DNA of 64,000 nt from Pseudomonas farsensis (GTDB lineage: Bacteria > Pseudomonadota > Gammaproteobacteria > Pseudomonadales > Pseudomonadaceae). This document shows, in pieces, positions 36,474 through 44,101 of the stretch (its first letter is position 1; each line of letters begins with the position of its first letter). Location: assembly GCF_014268805.2 (NCBI RefSeq), contig NZ_JABWRF020000002.1, positions 681,001 to 745,000 of the forward strand, read 5' to 3'. Position numbers and translations under genes: made by a program. The notes under the pieces are model-generated. The model ran no database searches and was not told the origin of the DNA. It worked only from the letters and a program-made list of their open reading frames with translations.

Positions 36474-36932
36474 ATGAACAGGATGCTGGCCGGCGCCCTG
36501 CTACTGGGCGTCGTCACCACGGCCATGGCGGCCAATGACGGCCAGGTGCGTGCCAACCAAGTGTTGAGCACGGACCCCGAATACCGGGAAACCTGGCAGG
36601 ACGCGATCAAGGGCGAGGAACGCCTGCCCGAGTGGGTGATCAACCTGAGCGGCAGCTCGCCGCTACAGATGTCGGCAGTGACCGAGGATGGTGACCAGTA
36701 TCTGGTTGGCCCTCTTTGCGAGTCCGACAACAACTGCACCCACAAACGGCTGATCGTTGCTTTCAGCTGGGACAAGGACGATGCCTACGGGATGCTCGTG
36801 GAGGTGCCCGAAGGTTTGCCCGCGGACAAGTCGCCGACCCGCCACGCGGATTACCGCTGGCTCGGCAAGCCCGATGACGGCATGAAGGCCATGCTGCAGG
36901 AGCAGCTCAAGCGTGACCCCAACTGGTACTGA
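36474..36932 (+). CDS. Ivy-like lysozyme inhibitor family protein
   Basis: A 152-residue periplasmic protein with signal peptide (about 1-20, ending AMA). The loop GPLCESDNNCTHKRLIV is the Ivy-type region: two Cys bridging a loop that inserts into the lysozyme active site. The usual KPHDC core is changed to ESDNNC, so inhibition cannot be assumed. The DPEYRETWQ and HADYRWLGKPD segments also fit. It starts 3 bp after the DUF1328 stop, so the two are coupled. Confidence 0.8.
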   Translation: MNRMLAGALLLGVVTTAMAANDGQVRANQVLSTDPEYRETWQDAIKGEERLPEWVINLSGSSPLQMSAVTEDGDQYLVGPLCESDNNCTHKRLIVAFSWDKDDAYGMLVEVPEGLPADKSPTRHADYRWLGKPDDGMKAMLQEQLKRDPNWY

Positions 36933-37293
36933 GGTTTTTTGTATCAGGGCACGCACTGTAACGAAATAGAAGCTGAACCCATCTATCGTTCTGGCTTCTA
37001 TGATGCGCCGCATCGATGAGACGCAGCGCATGACCAGGGGGCCGGGCTGTTCTGATTGCTACAGGATCGGAGTGGCCTAGGGGTACAGGGAGTACCTCCT
37101 TTATGGGCCGGGTCAGGAGAGGGTGGCATCGGAAGTTGCAGATCGGCCGCAGGCCGGTCTGGCTTCCGAAGCGCCTGATGCAGCATTCCTTCCTTATATA
37201 GGCACGGCTTGTCTGTAAGACACATTTTGTCGTGACCGTACATCGCTTTTTTTTCGACTGTCCGACCGGTCAGGTCAGGTGGCATTTCAGCCA

Positions 37294-37307
37294 TTCGGAT
37301 TGTCGAA
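37294..37307. promoter_or_regulatory. AauR-type site 1 upstream of gltP
   Basis: TTCGG-ATTG-TCGAA, one mismatch from TTCGG-N4-CCGAA, the inverted repeat described for the acidic amino acid regulator AauR in Pseudomonas. It lies about 195 bp upstream of the predicted start site. Confidence 0.55.
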
Positions 37308-37370
37308 CATGCCATTCCTATCCTTCTGCATTAGCCGCCAAATCTGCCGAAATCTGGCGGTTCGGTCTTG

Positions 37371-37384
37371 TTCGGGTTTCCGAA
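37371..37384. promoter_or_regulatory. AauR-type site 2 upstream of gltP (perfect)
   Basis: TTCGG-GTTT-CCGAA matches TTCGG-N4-CCGAA exactly. It lies 77 bp downstream of site 1 and about 115 bp upstream of the predicted sigma-54 start, a normal enhancer distance. Confidence 0.65.
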
Positions 37385-37461
37385 CGTTGAAAATCAAGGG
37401 CTTGCCGACGCCCGATTTGAGGGTCTCGCCTCATGCCGATTCGGCATGGGGTAGTCGTTTC

Positions 37462-37477
37462 CGGCATTAGACTGGCA
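37462..37477 (+). promoter_or_regulatory. Possible sigma-54 promoter of gltP
   Basis: CGGCATTAGACTGGCA has GGCA at -24 and GC at -12 with correct spacing, but lacks the full TTGC. The leader to gltP would be about 170 nt. Confidence 0.4.
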
Positions 37478-37635
37478 CCTTCACCATCGCAATAGTTGCC
37501 GCCTTTTTCCCCGGCCCGAGTGCGTCTTCGGCGTGCTCGCGGTGACCTTTCATGGGGTCGCCGGGCGCAAGCAAAGGGTTGCAGCAATGCTTTAAACAGC
37601 TCTGCAACGCGGGTTTGACGCCGGATGCCTGTGAC

Positions 37636-37648
37636 CACTACAACAAAG
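37636..37648 (+). promoter_or_regulatory. Candidate Hfq/Crc CA motif at the gltP ribosome binding site
   Basis: ACTACAACAAAGG lies directly before the Shine-Dalgarno of gltP. TACAACAA differs from the Pseudomonas catabolite-activity motif AACAACAA (AAnAAnAA) at one base. Confidence 0.5.
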
Positions 37649-37657
37649 GGTAATGAC

Positions 37658-38989
37658 ATGAAGAAGGCAAAACTGAGCCTCGCCTGGCAAATCGTGATCG
37701 GTTTGTTGCTGGGCGTTGCAGTCGGCGCGCTACTGAATCATTTCAGTGCAGAAAAGGCATGGTGGATCAGCAACATCCTCCAGCCCGCTGGCGACATCTT
37801 CATTCGTCTGATCAAGATGATCGTTGTCCCGATCGTGATCTCGTCGCTGATCGTGGGTATTGCCGGGGTTGGCGATGCGAAGAAACTTGGCAGTATTGGC
37901 CTCAAGACCATCCTCTACTTCGAGGTGGTGACCACCATTGCCATCGTCGTCGGCCTGGTGCTGGCCAACGTCTTCCACCCGGGCGCCGGCATCGACATGA
38001 GCACCCTGGGTACCGTCGATATCTCCAAGTACCAGGCGACCGCCGCCGAGGTGCAGCATGAGCACGCGTTCATCGAAACCCTGCTCAACCTGATCCCGTC
38101 GAATATCTTCGCAGCGCTGATGCGTGGCGAAATGCTGCCGATCATCTTCTTCTCGGTGATGTTCGGCATGGGCCTTTCGACCCTCAACGCCGACCTGCGC
38201 GAGCCGCTGGTGCGCACGTTCCAGGGCGTGTCGGAGACCATGTTCAAGGTCACCCACATGATCATGAACTACGCCCCGATCGGCGTATTCGCCCTGATCG
38301 CCGTGACCGTGGCCAACTTCGGCTTCGCCTCGCTGCTGCCGCTGGCCAAGCTGGTCGTGCTGGTGTACTTCGCCATCGCCTTCTTCGCCTTCATGGTGCT
38401 GGGCCTGGTGGCACGGGTGTTTGGCTTCTCGGTGATCAAGATCATGCGCATCATGAAAGATGAGCTGATCCTCGCCTACTCCACCTCCAGCTCCGAAACC
38501 GTGCTGCCGCGCGTGATCGAGAAGATGGAAAAGTACGGCGCGCCGAAGTCGATCTGCTCGTTCGTGGTGCCGACCGGCTACTCGTTCAACCTCGACGGCT
38601 CGACCCTGTACCAGAGCATCGCGGCTATCTTCATCGCCCAGCTGTACGGCATCGACCTGTCGATCGGCCAGCAGCTGATGCTGGTGCTGACCCTGATGGT
38701 CACATCCAAAGGTATCGCCGGCGTGCCGGGCGTGTCGTTCGTGGTGCTGCTGGCTACCTTGGGCAGCGTTGGCATTCCGCTGGAAGGCCTGGCATTCATC
38801 GCTGGCGTCGACCGCATCATGGACATGGCCCGTACCGCGCTGAACGTGGTGGGCAACGCCCTGGCCGCCGTGGTTATCGCCAAGTGGCAGGGTATGTACG
38901 ACAGCGCCAAAGGCGAGGCGTACTACAACTCGGTGGTTGCCAAAGGCAAGAAAGACGCTGTTGTAGCAGGCGAGCCTGTTAACCAGTAA
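37658..38989 (+). CDS. gltP: Proton/sodium-glutamate (dicarboxylate) symporter GltP
   Basis: A 443-residue inner-membrane carrier of the DAACS family for glutamate/aspartate. The Ser-rich hairpin STSSSETVLPRV, the substrate-binding PTGYSFNLDGSTLYQ and the late VDRIMDMARTALNVVGN segments are all present. ATG 37658 (MKKAKLSLAWQ) is chosen; an ATG 33 bp upstream is in frame but adds a polar stretch and includes the Shine-Dalgarno region. AauR-like sites and a CA motif upstream point to induction by acidic amino acids and catabolite repression. It is closed by a strong terminator. Confidence 0.94.
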   Translation: MKKAKLSLAWQIVIGLLLGVAVGALLNHFSAEKAWWISNILQPAGDIFIRLIKMIVVPIVISSLIVGIAGVGDAKKLGSIGLKTILYFEVVTTIAIVVGLVLANVFHPGAGIDMSTLGTVDISKYQATAAEVQHEHAFIETLLNLIPSNIFAALMRGEMLPIIFFSVMFGMGLSTLNADLREPLVRTFQGVSETMFKVTHMIMNYAPIGVFALIAVTVANFGFASLLPLAKLVVLVYFAIAFFAFMVLGLVARVFGFSVIKIMRIMKDELILAYSTSSSETVLPRVIEKMEKYGAPKSICSFVVPTGYSFNLDGSTLYQSIAAIFIAQLYGIDLSIGQQLMLVLTLMVTSKGIAGVPGVSFVVLLATLGSVGIPLEGLAFIAGVDRIMDMARTALNVVGNALAAVVIAKWQGMYDSAKGEAYYNSVVAKGKKDAVVAGEPVNQ

Positions 38990-39007
38990 GCCTTTGCGCT
39001 GAACCAG

Positions 39008-39034
39008 AAAGCCCCGACTCGTCGGGGCTTTTTT
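39008..39034 (+). terminator. Rho-independent terminator of gltP
   Basis: GCCCCGAC-TC-GTCGGGGC (39011-39028), followed by six T. It starts about 20 bp after the gltP stop. Confidence 0.95.
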
Positions 39035-39066
39035 GTGTTTGTGGCCAAAGCGACGCAGTGTGGTGC

Positions 39067-39179
39067 GTAGGAGCGGCCTTGTGTCGCGAAAGGGGCGCGC
39101 AGCGGCCCCAGGATCTCGGCTTCATGCAAGGCCGCCGGGGCTGCTTCGCAGCCCTTTCGCGACGCAAGGCCGCTCCTAC
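39067..39179. repeat. REP-type palindrome, family B, copy 3
   Basis: GTAGGAGCGGCCTTGTGTCG through the inverted complement ending CTCCTAC. It lies between the gltP terminator and the SpmAB-like gene, whose coding sequence starts 49 bp further on. This copy is upstream of a gene rather than between convergent ends. Confidence 0.9.
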
Positions 39180-39227
39180 AGGCCGATTGCGCTATCATTC
39201 GGGCATTTTACACAGGGGAATTCCGGG

Positions 39228-40457
39228 ATGCTCAACGGCCTTTGGCTTGGCTTCTTCGTGGTGGCGGCCATCTCCGCCCTGGCGCAATGGCTGGTGGGCG
39301 GCAACGCCGGTATCTTCGCCGCCATGGTCGAGAGCATCTTTGCCATGGCCAAGCTTTCGGTGGAGGTCATGGTCCTGCTGTTCGGCACCCTGACGCTGTG
39401 GCTGGGCTTTCTCAAAATCGCCGAAAAAGCCGGCATCGTCGAATGGCTGGCCAAGGTCCTCGGGCCGCTGTTCGCCCGGCTGATGCCGGAAGTGCCACGC
39501 GGGCACCCGGCCCTGGGGCTGATCACCATGAACTTCGCCGCCAACGGCCTGGGCCTGGACAACGCCGCCACCCCCATCGGCCTCAAGGCCATGCGGGCGC
39601 TGCAGGAGCTCAACCCCAGCAGCACCACGGCAAGCAATGCGCAGATCCTGTTTCTGGTGCTCAACGCCTCGTCGCTGACGCTGCTGCCGGTGACCATCTT
39701 CATGTACCGCGCCCAGCAAGGGGCCATGGACCCCACCTTGGTGTTCCTGCCGATCCTGCTGGCCACCAGCGTGTCGACCCTGGTCGGCCTGCTGTCGGTG
39801 GCGGTGATGCAGCGCTTGCGCCTGTGGGACCCGGTGGTGCTCGCCTACCTGATCCCCGGTGCGTTGCTGCTGGGGTGCTTCATGGCGTTTCTGGGCACCT
39901 TGTCGGCAGCGGCGCTGGCCGGGCTTTCGTCGATCCTCGGCAACCTCACGCTGTTCGGGGTGATCATGCTGTTCGTGCTGGTTGGCGCGCTCAAGCGCGT
40001 GAAGGTGTACGAGGCGTTCGTCGAGGGCGCCAAGGAAGGCTTTGACGTGGCCAAGGCGCTGTTGCCGTATCTGGTCGCCATGCTGGTGGCAGTCGGCGTG
40101 CTACGCGCCTCAGGCGCCTTGGAGCTGGCCCTGGACGGCATTCGCCACGCCGTCAGTTGGCTGGGCCTGGACACCCGCTTTGTCGAGGGCCTGCCGACCG
40201 CGCTGGTCAAGCCATTCTCCGGCAGCGCGGCGCGGGCCATGCTGATCGAGACCATGCAGACCCACGGTGTCGACAGCTTCCCGGCGCTGGTGGCGGCGAC
40301 TATTCAGGGCAGCACCGAAACCACCTTCTACGTGCTGGCGGTGTACTTCGGTGCGGTGGGCATCCAGCGTGTGCGCCACGCCGTGGGCTGTGCGCTGCTG
40401 GCCGAGTTCTCCGGGGTGGTCGCGGCGATCTTCGTCTGCTACTGGTTCTTCGCCTGA
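39228..40457 (+). CDS. Fused SpmA-SpmB-like (nucleoside recognition/Gate domain) membrane protein
   Basis: A 409-residue membrane protein with two Gate/nucleoside-recognition units joined head to tail (about 1-200 and 225-409), corresponding to spore maturation proteins A and B of Bacillus. Pseudomonads do not sporulate, so the role is different and unknown; a transport function for a small solute is likely. Motifs: MNFAANGLGLDNAATPIGL in the first unit and VKPFSGSAARAML and IQGSTETTFYVLAVYFG in the second. ATG 39228 with GGGGAA upstream; longer starts run through the REP. The 3' end overlaps the next, convergent gene by 19 bp. Confidence 0.9.
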   Translation: MLNGLWLGFFVVAAISALAQWLVGGNAGIFAAMVESIFAMAKLSVEVMVLLFGTLTLWLGFLKIAEKAGIVEWLAKVLGPLFARLMPEVPRGHPALGLITMNFAANGLGLDNAATPIGLKAMRALQELNPSSTTASNAQILFLVLNASSLTLLPVTIFMYRAQQGAMDPTLVFLPILLATSVSTLVGLLSVAVMQRLRLWDPVVLAYLIPGALLLGCFMAFLGTLSAAALAGLSSILGNLTLFGVIMLFVLVGALKRVKVYEAFVEGAKEGFDVAKALLPYLVAMLVAVGVLRASGALELALDGIRHAVSWLGLDTRFVEGLPTALVKPFSGSAARAMLIETMQTHGVDSFPALVAATIQGSTETTFYVLAVYFGAVGIQRVRHAVGCALLAEFSGVVAAIFVCYWFFA

Positions 40458-41047
40458 GCCACGGTCCAGTCGATCACCTGGCGCGTCATCTGGTCGCTGG
40501 CGGTACCGAAGCCGCGCACCACTCGCGGCACATCGGTGTGGTCGAGGTGCTCGCGGACTTCGAAGCGTTTGCTGGCCAGAATACGTTGGGTTCGCCCATC
40601 GATCAGCCGCGCGTCATAGCGGATCACCACTTCCACCACGCGCCAGTAGCGGTATTCGCTCTGAAACGCCTGTAGCTCGCCGCCCAGCTCGTAGTCGGCC
40701 TGCAGGTTGCTGTCATCGGCGCTCAGGCGCTGCACCCGGCCATCGCGCTGGAAACCATCCAGCAGGCGGTTGCGCACCAGCAGCGGCACCGGGTCGCTCC
40801 AGCGGGCGCCCTTGTAGCTGCTGAGCACATCACCCTGCGGTATCACCGCGATGCGCGGCCCCGAGAGTGTTTCGCTGGCCAGCGGCTTGTTCACCCGCAA
40901 TGACCAGCCCAGCGCTGCCGGGCTTGCGCTGCCTTGGCCAACGGGCAAGCGGTAGATATCCACAGGCGCGCTCTGCGGCAGGATCGAGCAGGCGGTGAGC
41001 AGGCTCATTGAAGCGCTGAGGGCGAGCAGGCGCAGCGACGCGATCAT
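40439..41047 (-). CDS. ABC-transport auxiliary lipoprotein (PqiC/DUF330 family)
   Basis: A 202-residue lipoprotein, signal MIASLRLLALSASMSLLTAC with the lipidated Cys at 20. The mature domain (VDIYRLP..., YELGGELQAFQSEY..., ASKRFEVREHL) matches the PqiC-like ABC-type transport auxiliary family, thought to link the MCE protein to the outer membrane. Start overlaps the stop of the MCE gene by 4 bp. Its 3' end overlaps the convergent SpmAB-like gene. Confidence 0.9.
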   Translation of the reverse strand: MIASLRLLALSASMSLLTACSILPQSAPVDIYRLPVGQGSASPAALGWSLRVNKPLASETLSGPRIAVIPQGDVLSSYKGARWSDPVPLLVRNRLLDGFQRDGRVQRLSADDSNLQADYELGGELQAFQSEYRYWRVVEVVIRYDARLIDGRTQRILASKRFEVREHLDHTDVPRVVRGFGTASDQMTRQVIDWTVAQAKNQ

Positions 41048-41982
41048 GGCTGGAACTCCTTGTTGTTGTCGCGGCCCAGCAGGTAGCCGCTGGGGTCGGC
41101 TTCCAGGCGCCGGGAGATGCCTTTGAGCGAATTGAGGGTCTCGCGCAGCTCGCGAATGGCCGGGGCAACCTGGTTCAGGCCCTGGGCGCCATCGTCGATG
41201 GCCTGGCGGTTGTCCTGCAACAGGCGGTTGAGGGTGGCGCTGGTCTCGGCCAGCGACTGCATGGCCTGTTCGGCGCTGCCGATGGCTTGCTTGCCCTGGG
41301 TGCCGAGCAGGCCGTTGGCGTTGCGCATCAGCGCCTGGGTTTCGGCCAGGGTGGCGTTGGCCTGGCGGCCCACTTCGGCAAGCTGGGCCAGGGTGTCGGC
41401 GATGCCGCCCTTTTTGCTGGCGAAGGCGCCGGTGGTCTGGTCGAGGTTGGCCAGGGTGTTGCTCAAATGCTCGACGTTGCGCTCGGAGAACATCTGGTTG
41501 GCGTTGTGCAGCAGCAGGTTGATGTTGGTGACCAGGTCGCTGCTGTCGTTGAGCAGGCGTGAAATGGGCGAGGGCGAGGCGATGATGATCGGCAGCTTGC
41601 CGTCCTTGCCCTTGAGTTCGGGGCTTTGCGGGGTGCCGCCGCTGAGCTGGATGAAGGCATTACCGGTCACCCCGGCCAGGGTCAGCTTGGCCTGGGTGTC
41701 TTCCTTGACCGGCGTGTCGCCGCTCAGGCGCACCCGCGCCAGCACCCGGCGCGGGTCCTGCGGGTCGAGGCGCAGGGTGCTGACATCGCCGACCTTGATG
41801 CCGTTGTATTGCACCGGGCTGCCGCGCGACAGCCCCGACACCGCCTCGTTGAACACCACTTCGTAGTCCTTGAAGGCGTCGTCGACGCTGGACTTGGTCA
41901 GCCACAGGCCGAACAGCATGGCGCCGGCCACCACCAGCACGGTGATCAGGCCGATCAGGACATGATGAGCTCGGGTTTCCAT
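41044..41982 (-). CDS. MCE-domain (MlaD-family) lipid-binding protein
   Basis: A 312-residue periplasmic protein anchored by an N-terminal helix (about 8-28). The MCE domain spans about 35-120 (GLSRGSPVQYNGIKVGDV, VTGNAFIQLSGG). A long helical C-terminal part (about 130-300) with coiled-coil character (LAQLAEVGRQANATLAETQ) follows, as in single-MCE proteins that form needle-like tunnels. It is longer than the ~180-residue MlaD, so this is probably a paralogous system, not the canonical Mla set. Confidence 0.92.
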   Translation of the reverse strand: METRAHHVLIGLITVLVVAGAMLFGLWLTKSSVDDAFKDYEVVFNEAVSGLSRGSPVQYNGIKVGDVSTLRLDPQDPRRVLARVRLSGDTPVKEDTQAKLTLAGVTGNAFIQLSGGTPQSPELKGKDGKLPIIIASPSPISRLLNDSSDLVTNINLLLHNANQMFSERNVEHLSNTLANLDQTTGAFASKKGGIADTLAQLAEVGRQANATLAETQALMRNANGLLGTQGKQAIGSAEQAMQSLAETSATLNRLLQDNRQAIDDGAQGLNQVAPAIRELRETLNSLKGISRRLEADPSGYLLGRDNNKEFQP

Positions 41983-41985
41983 CGT

Positions 41986-42771
41986 TCAGCGCTCCTGGCG
42001 GGCGCGCAGGGCGGCATCGTCGGCCGCCCGGCCACGCGGGCCGTGAAAATAGTCGTGAATCCACGGGTCATCGGCCTGCGCCACGCTGCTCAGCGGGCCG
42101 GCGACCAGCACCTTTTTCTGCGCCAGCACCGCCACGCGGTCGGTGATGGTGTACAGCGTGTCGAGGTCGTGGGTAATCAAAAACACCGACAGCCCCAGGG
42201 CATCGCGCAGGGTGAGGATGAGTTGGTCGAAGTCGGCGGCGCCGATGGGGTCGAGGCCGGCGGTGGGTTCGTCGAGGAACAGGATGTCTGGGTCCAGCGC
42301 CAGGGCGCGGGCCAGCGCTGCGCGCTTGATCATGCCGCCTGACAGCGAGGCGGGGTATTTGTCGGCGGCGCTGATCGGCAGCCCGGCCAGCGCCAGCTTG
42401 ACTCCGGCCAAGTGCTCGGCGTCGGCGCGTGACAGGCCGGCGTGTTCGATCAGTGGCAAGGCGACGTTTTCGGTCACCGTCAGCGACGAGAACAGCGCGC
42501 CCTTCTGGAACAACACGCCGAAGCGCCGCTCGACCTGCGAGCGTTGGCGTTCATCGAGGCCGGCCAGGTCCTGGCCGAACACCGTCACCCTGCCCTCGTT
42601 GGCCTGGCGCAGGCCAATGATGCTGCGCAGCAGCACCGACTTGCCGCTGCCCGAGCCGCCGACCACGGCGAGGATCTCGCCGCGATACAGGTCCAGGTCG
42701 AGGTTCTCGTGCACCGTCTGGCTGCCGAAGCGATTGCACAGGCCCCGGGCTTGGATCACCGCCTCCGTCAC
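41986..42771 (-). CDS. ABC transporter ATP-binding protein (MlaF-like)
   Basis: A 261-residue ATPase. Walker A GGSGSGKSV, signature LSGGMIKRAALARAL, Walker B ILFLDEPTAGLDPIGA and switch THDLDT. The 'SGGM.KR' form of the signature is typical of MlaF-type ATPases. It lies between permease and MCE genes, with overlaps or gaps under 5 bp. The start overlaps the permease stop (ATGA). Confidence 0.94.
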   Translation of the reverse strand: MTEAVIQARGLCNRFGSQTVHENLDLDLYRGEILAVVGGSGSGKSVLLRSIIGLRQANEGRVTVFGQDLAGLDERQRSQVERRFGVLFQKGALFSSLTVTENVALPLIEHAGLSRADAEHLAGVKLALAGLPISAADKYPASLSGGMIKRAALARALALDPDILFLDEPTAGLDPIGAADFDQLILTLRDALGLSVFLITHDLDTLYTITDRVAVLAQKKVLVAGPLSSVAQADDPWIHDYFHGPRGRAADDAALRARQER

Positions 42772-43898
42772 CAGCCCATCTCCATGAAGAACAGCGCGGC
42801 GATCGCATCCAGCACGATCACCACGAAGATCGATTGCACCACCGCCGAGGTGGTGTGGGCACCGACCGATTCGGCGCTGCCGCTGACTTTGAAGCCTTCA
42901 AGGCAGCCAATGGCCGCGATCAGGAAGGCGAAGAACGGCGCCTTGGCCAGGCCCACCAGAAAATGCTGCACACCGATATCGGTTTGCAGCAGCGACAGGA
43001 ACATCGCCGGGGAGATGCCCAGCGACAACGCGCAGACCACCGCCCCGCCGACCATGCCGCAGATCATCGCGACAAAGGTCAGCAGCGGCAGTGCGATCAA
43101 CAGCGCCAGCACCCGCGGCACCACCAGCAGTTCGATGGGGTTCAGGCCCAGGGTGCGGATGGCGTCGATTTCTTCGTTGGCCTTCATCGAGCCGATTTGC
43201 GCGGTAAAGGCGCTGGCGGTGCGCCCGGCCATGAGGATGGCGGTCAGCAGCACGGCAAATTCGCGCAGGAACGAGAAGGCAACCAGGTCGACGGTAAAGA
43301 TTGTCGCGCCAAAGGCGGCCAGCACCGTGGCCCCGAGAAATGCCACCACGGCCCCGACCAGAAATGTCAGCAAGGCAACGATGGGGGCGGCATCCAGGCC
43401 GGTTTGCTCAAGGTGGGCAACCAGCGGTGTCAAGCGCCAGCGCTGGGGCTGGAACAGGCGCAGCAGCAGGGTTTGCAGGATCAGGCCGATGAAGCCGAGC
43501 ACTTGCAGGGTGTCCTGCCAAAGCGCATCCACCGCACGGCCGATGCGGCTGAGCAACTGGATCAGCACCGGGCGCTCGGGTTGTTTGACCGGTATGCAGT
43601 AGTTTTGTACCGAACGGTAGACGGTCTGCAGCAAGGCGCGGTTGGCTTCGCTGAGGGTGCTGGTGCAGCGTTCCAGGCGCTCGGCGCCGAGCAGCTCGGC
43701 CAGCAGCGAGGCGCCGGCCGTATCGAGCCTGCCGAGCTGGCTGAGGTCGACTGCGGTGTCTGGCGAGTACTGGTTGCGCAGTTGCTCGCAGGTGCGCTTG
43801 AGGCTGGCGTAGTGGGCCAGGGTCCAGTCGCCGGCAATGCGCAGGCTAGAGGGCTGCTGGTGATCCAGGGTTGCGCTCGGGGCGGTCATAGGCTCCAT
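42768..43898 (-). CDS. MlaE-family permease with N-terminal STAS-like domain
   Basis: A ~376-residue permease. Residues ~15-110 form a STAS-like soluble domain (WTLAHYASLKRTCEQLR, AVDLSQLGRLDTAGASLLAEL), which in E. coli Mla is a separate protein (MlaB). The rest is an MlaE permease (VAHLEQTGLDAAPIVALLTFLVGAV, GSMKANEEIDAIRTLGLNPIELLVVPRV). ATG 43898 is used; GTG 43916 and ATG 43889 are alternatives. It is the first gene of the four-gene lipid transport operon. Confidence 0.92.
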   Translation of the reverse strand: MEPMTAPSATLDHQQPSSLRIAGDWTLAHYASLKRTCEQLRNQYSPDTAVDLSQLGRLDTAGASLLAELLGAERLERCTSTLSEANRALLQTVYRSVQNYCIPVKQPERPVLIQLLSRIGRAVDALWQDTLQVLGFIGLILQTLLLRLFQPQRWRLTPLVAHLEQTGLDAAPIVALLTFLVGAVVAFLGATVLAAFGATIFTVDLVAFSFLREFAVLLTAILMAGRTASAFTAQIGSMKANEEIDAIRTLGLNPIELLVVPRVLALLIALPLLTFVAMICGMVGGAVVCALSLGISPAMFLSLLQTDIGVQHFLVGLAKAPFFAFLIAAIGCLEGFKVSGSAESVGAHTTSAVVQSIFVVIVLDAIAALFFMEMGW

Positions 43899-43989
43899 GC
43901 ATCTGACGGTGGGCACAGAGGCTGATCATAGCGCAGCGGGGTGGGTGGGGTTTGTTGAAAATGTGCTCGATCAGCAGACTGGCCCCCTC

Positions 43990-44101
43990 TGTAGGAGCGG
44001 CCTTGTGTCGCGAAAGGGCGTAGCAGCCCCAGGATTTCGGCCTCATGCAAAATGGCCGGGGCTGCTGCGCAGCCCTTTCGCGACACAAGGTCGCTCCTAC
44101 A
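43990..44101. repeat. REP-type palindrome, family B, copy 4
   Basis: TGTAGGAGCGGCCTTGTGTC ... complement ending GCTCCTACA. It overlaps the last codons of the DUF5924 gene, whose TAG stop lies inside the right arm. Confidence 0.9.

Larger units (their letters stand above)
36933..37657. other. 725-bp intergenic region upstream of gltP
   Basis: No convincing gene. It holds several inverted repeats: ATAGAAGC...GCTTCTAT (36966-37003), a long hairpin TCGGAAG...CTTCCGA with inner AGATCGGCC/GGCCGGTCT (37129-37169), and the palindrome CATGCCGATTCGGCATG (37432-37448). Two AauR-type sites, a possible sigma-54 promoter and a CA motif before the gltP start are listed separately. Confidence 0.6.

Noticed and set aside
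37473..37490. TGGCACC as a sigma-54 -24 box for gltP
   Set aside because: No GC at the required distance; the GGCA eleven bases upstream has correct spacing.
39033..39227. N-terminal extension of the SpmAB-like protein
   Set aside because: The extra residues are translated from a REP palindrome; ATG 39228 has its own Shine-Dalgarno and fits the family.
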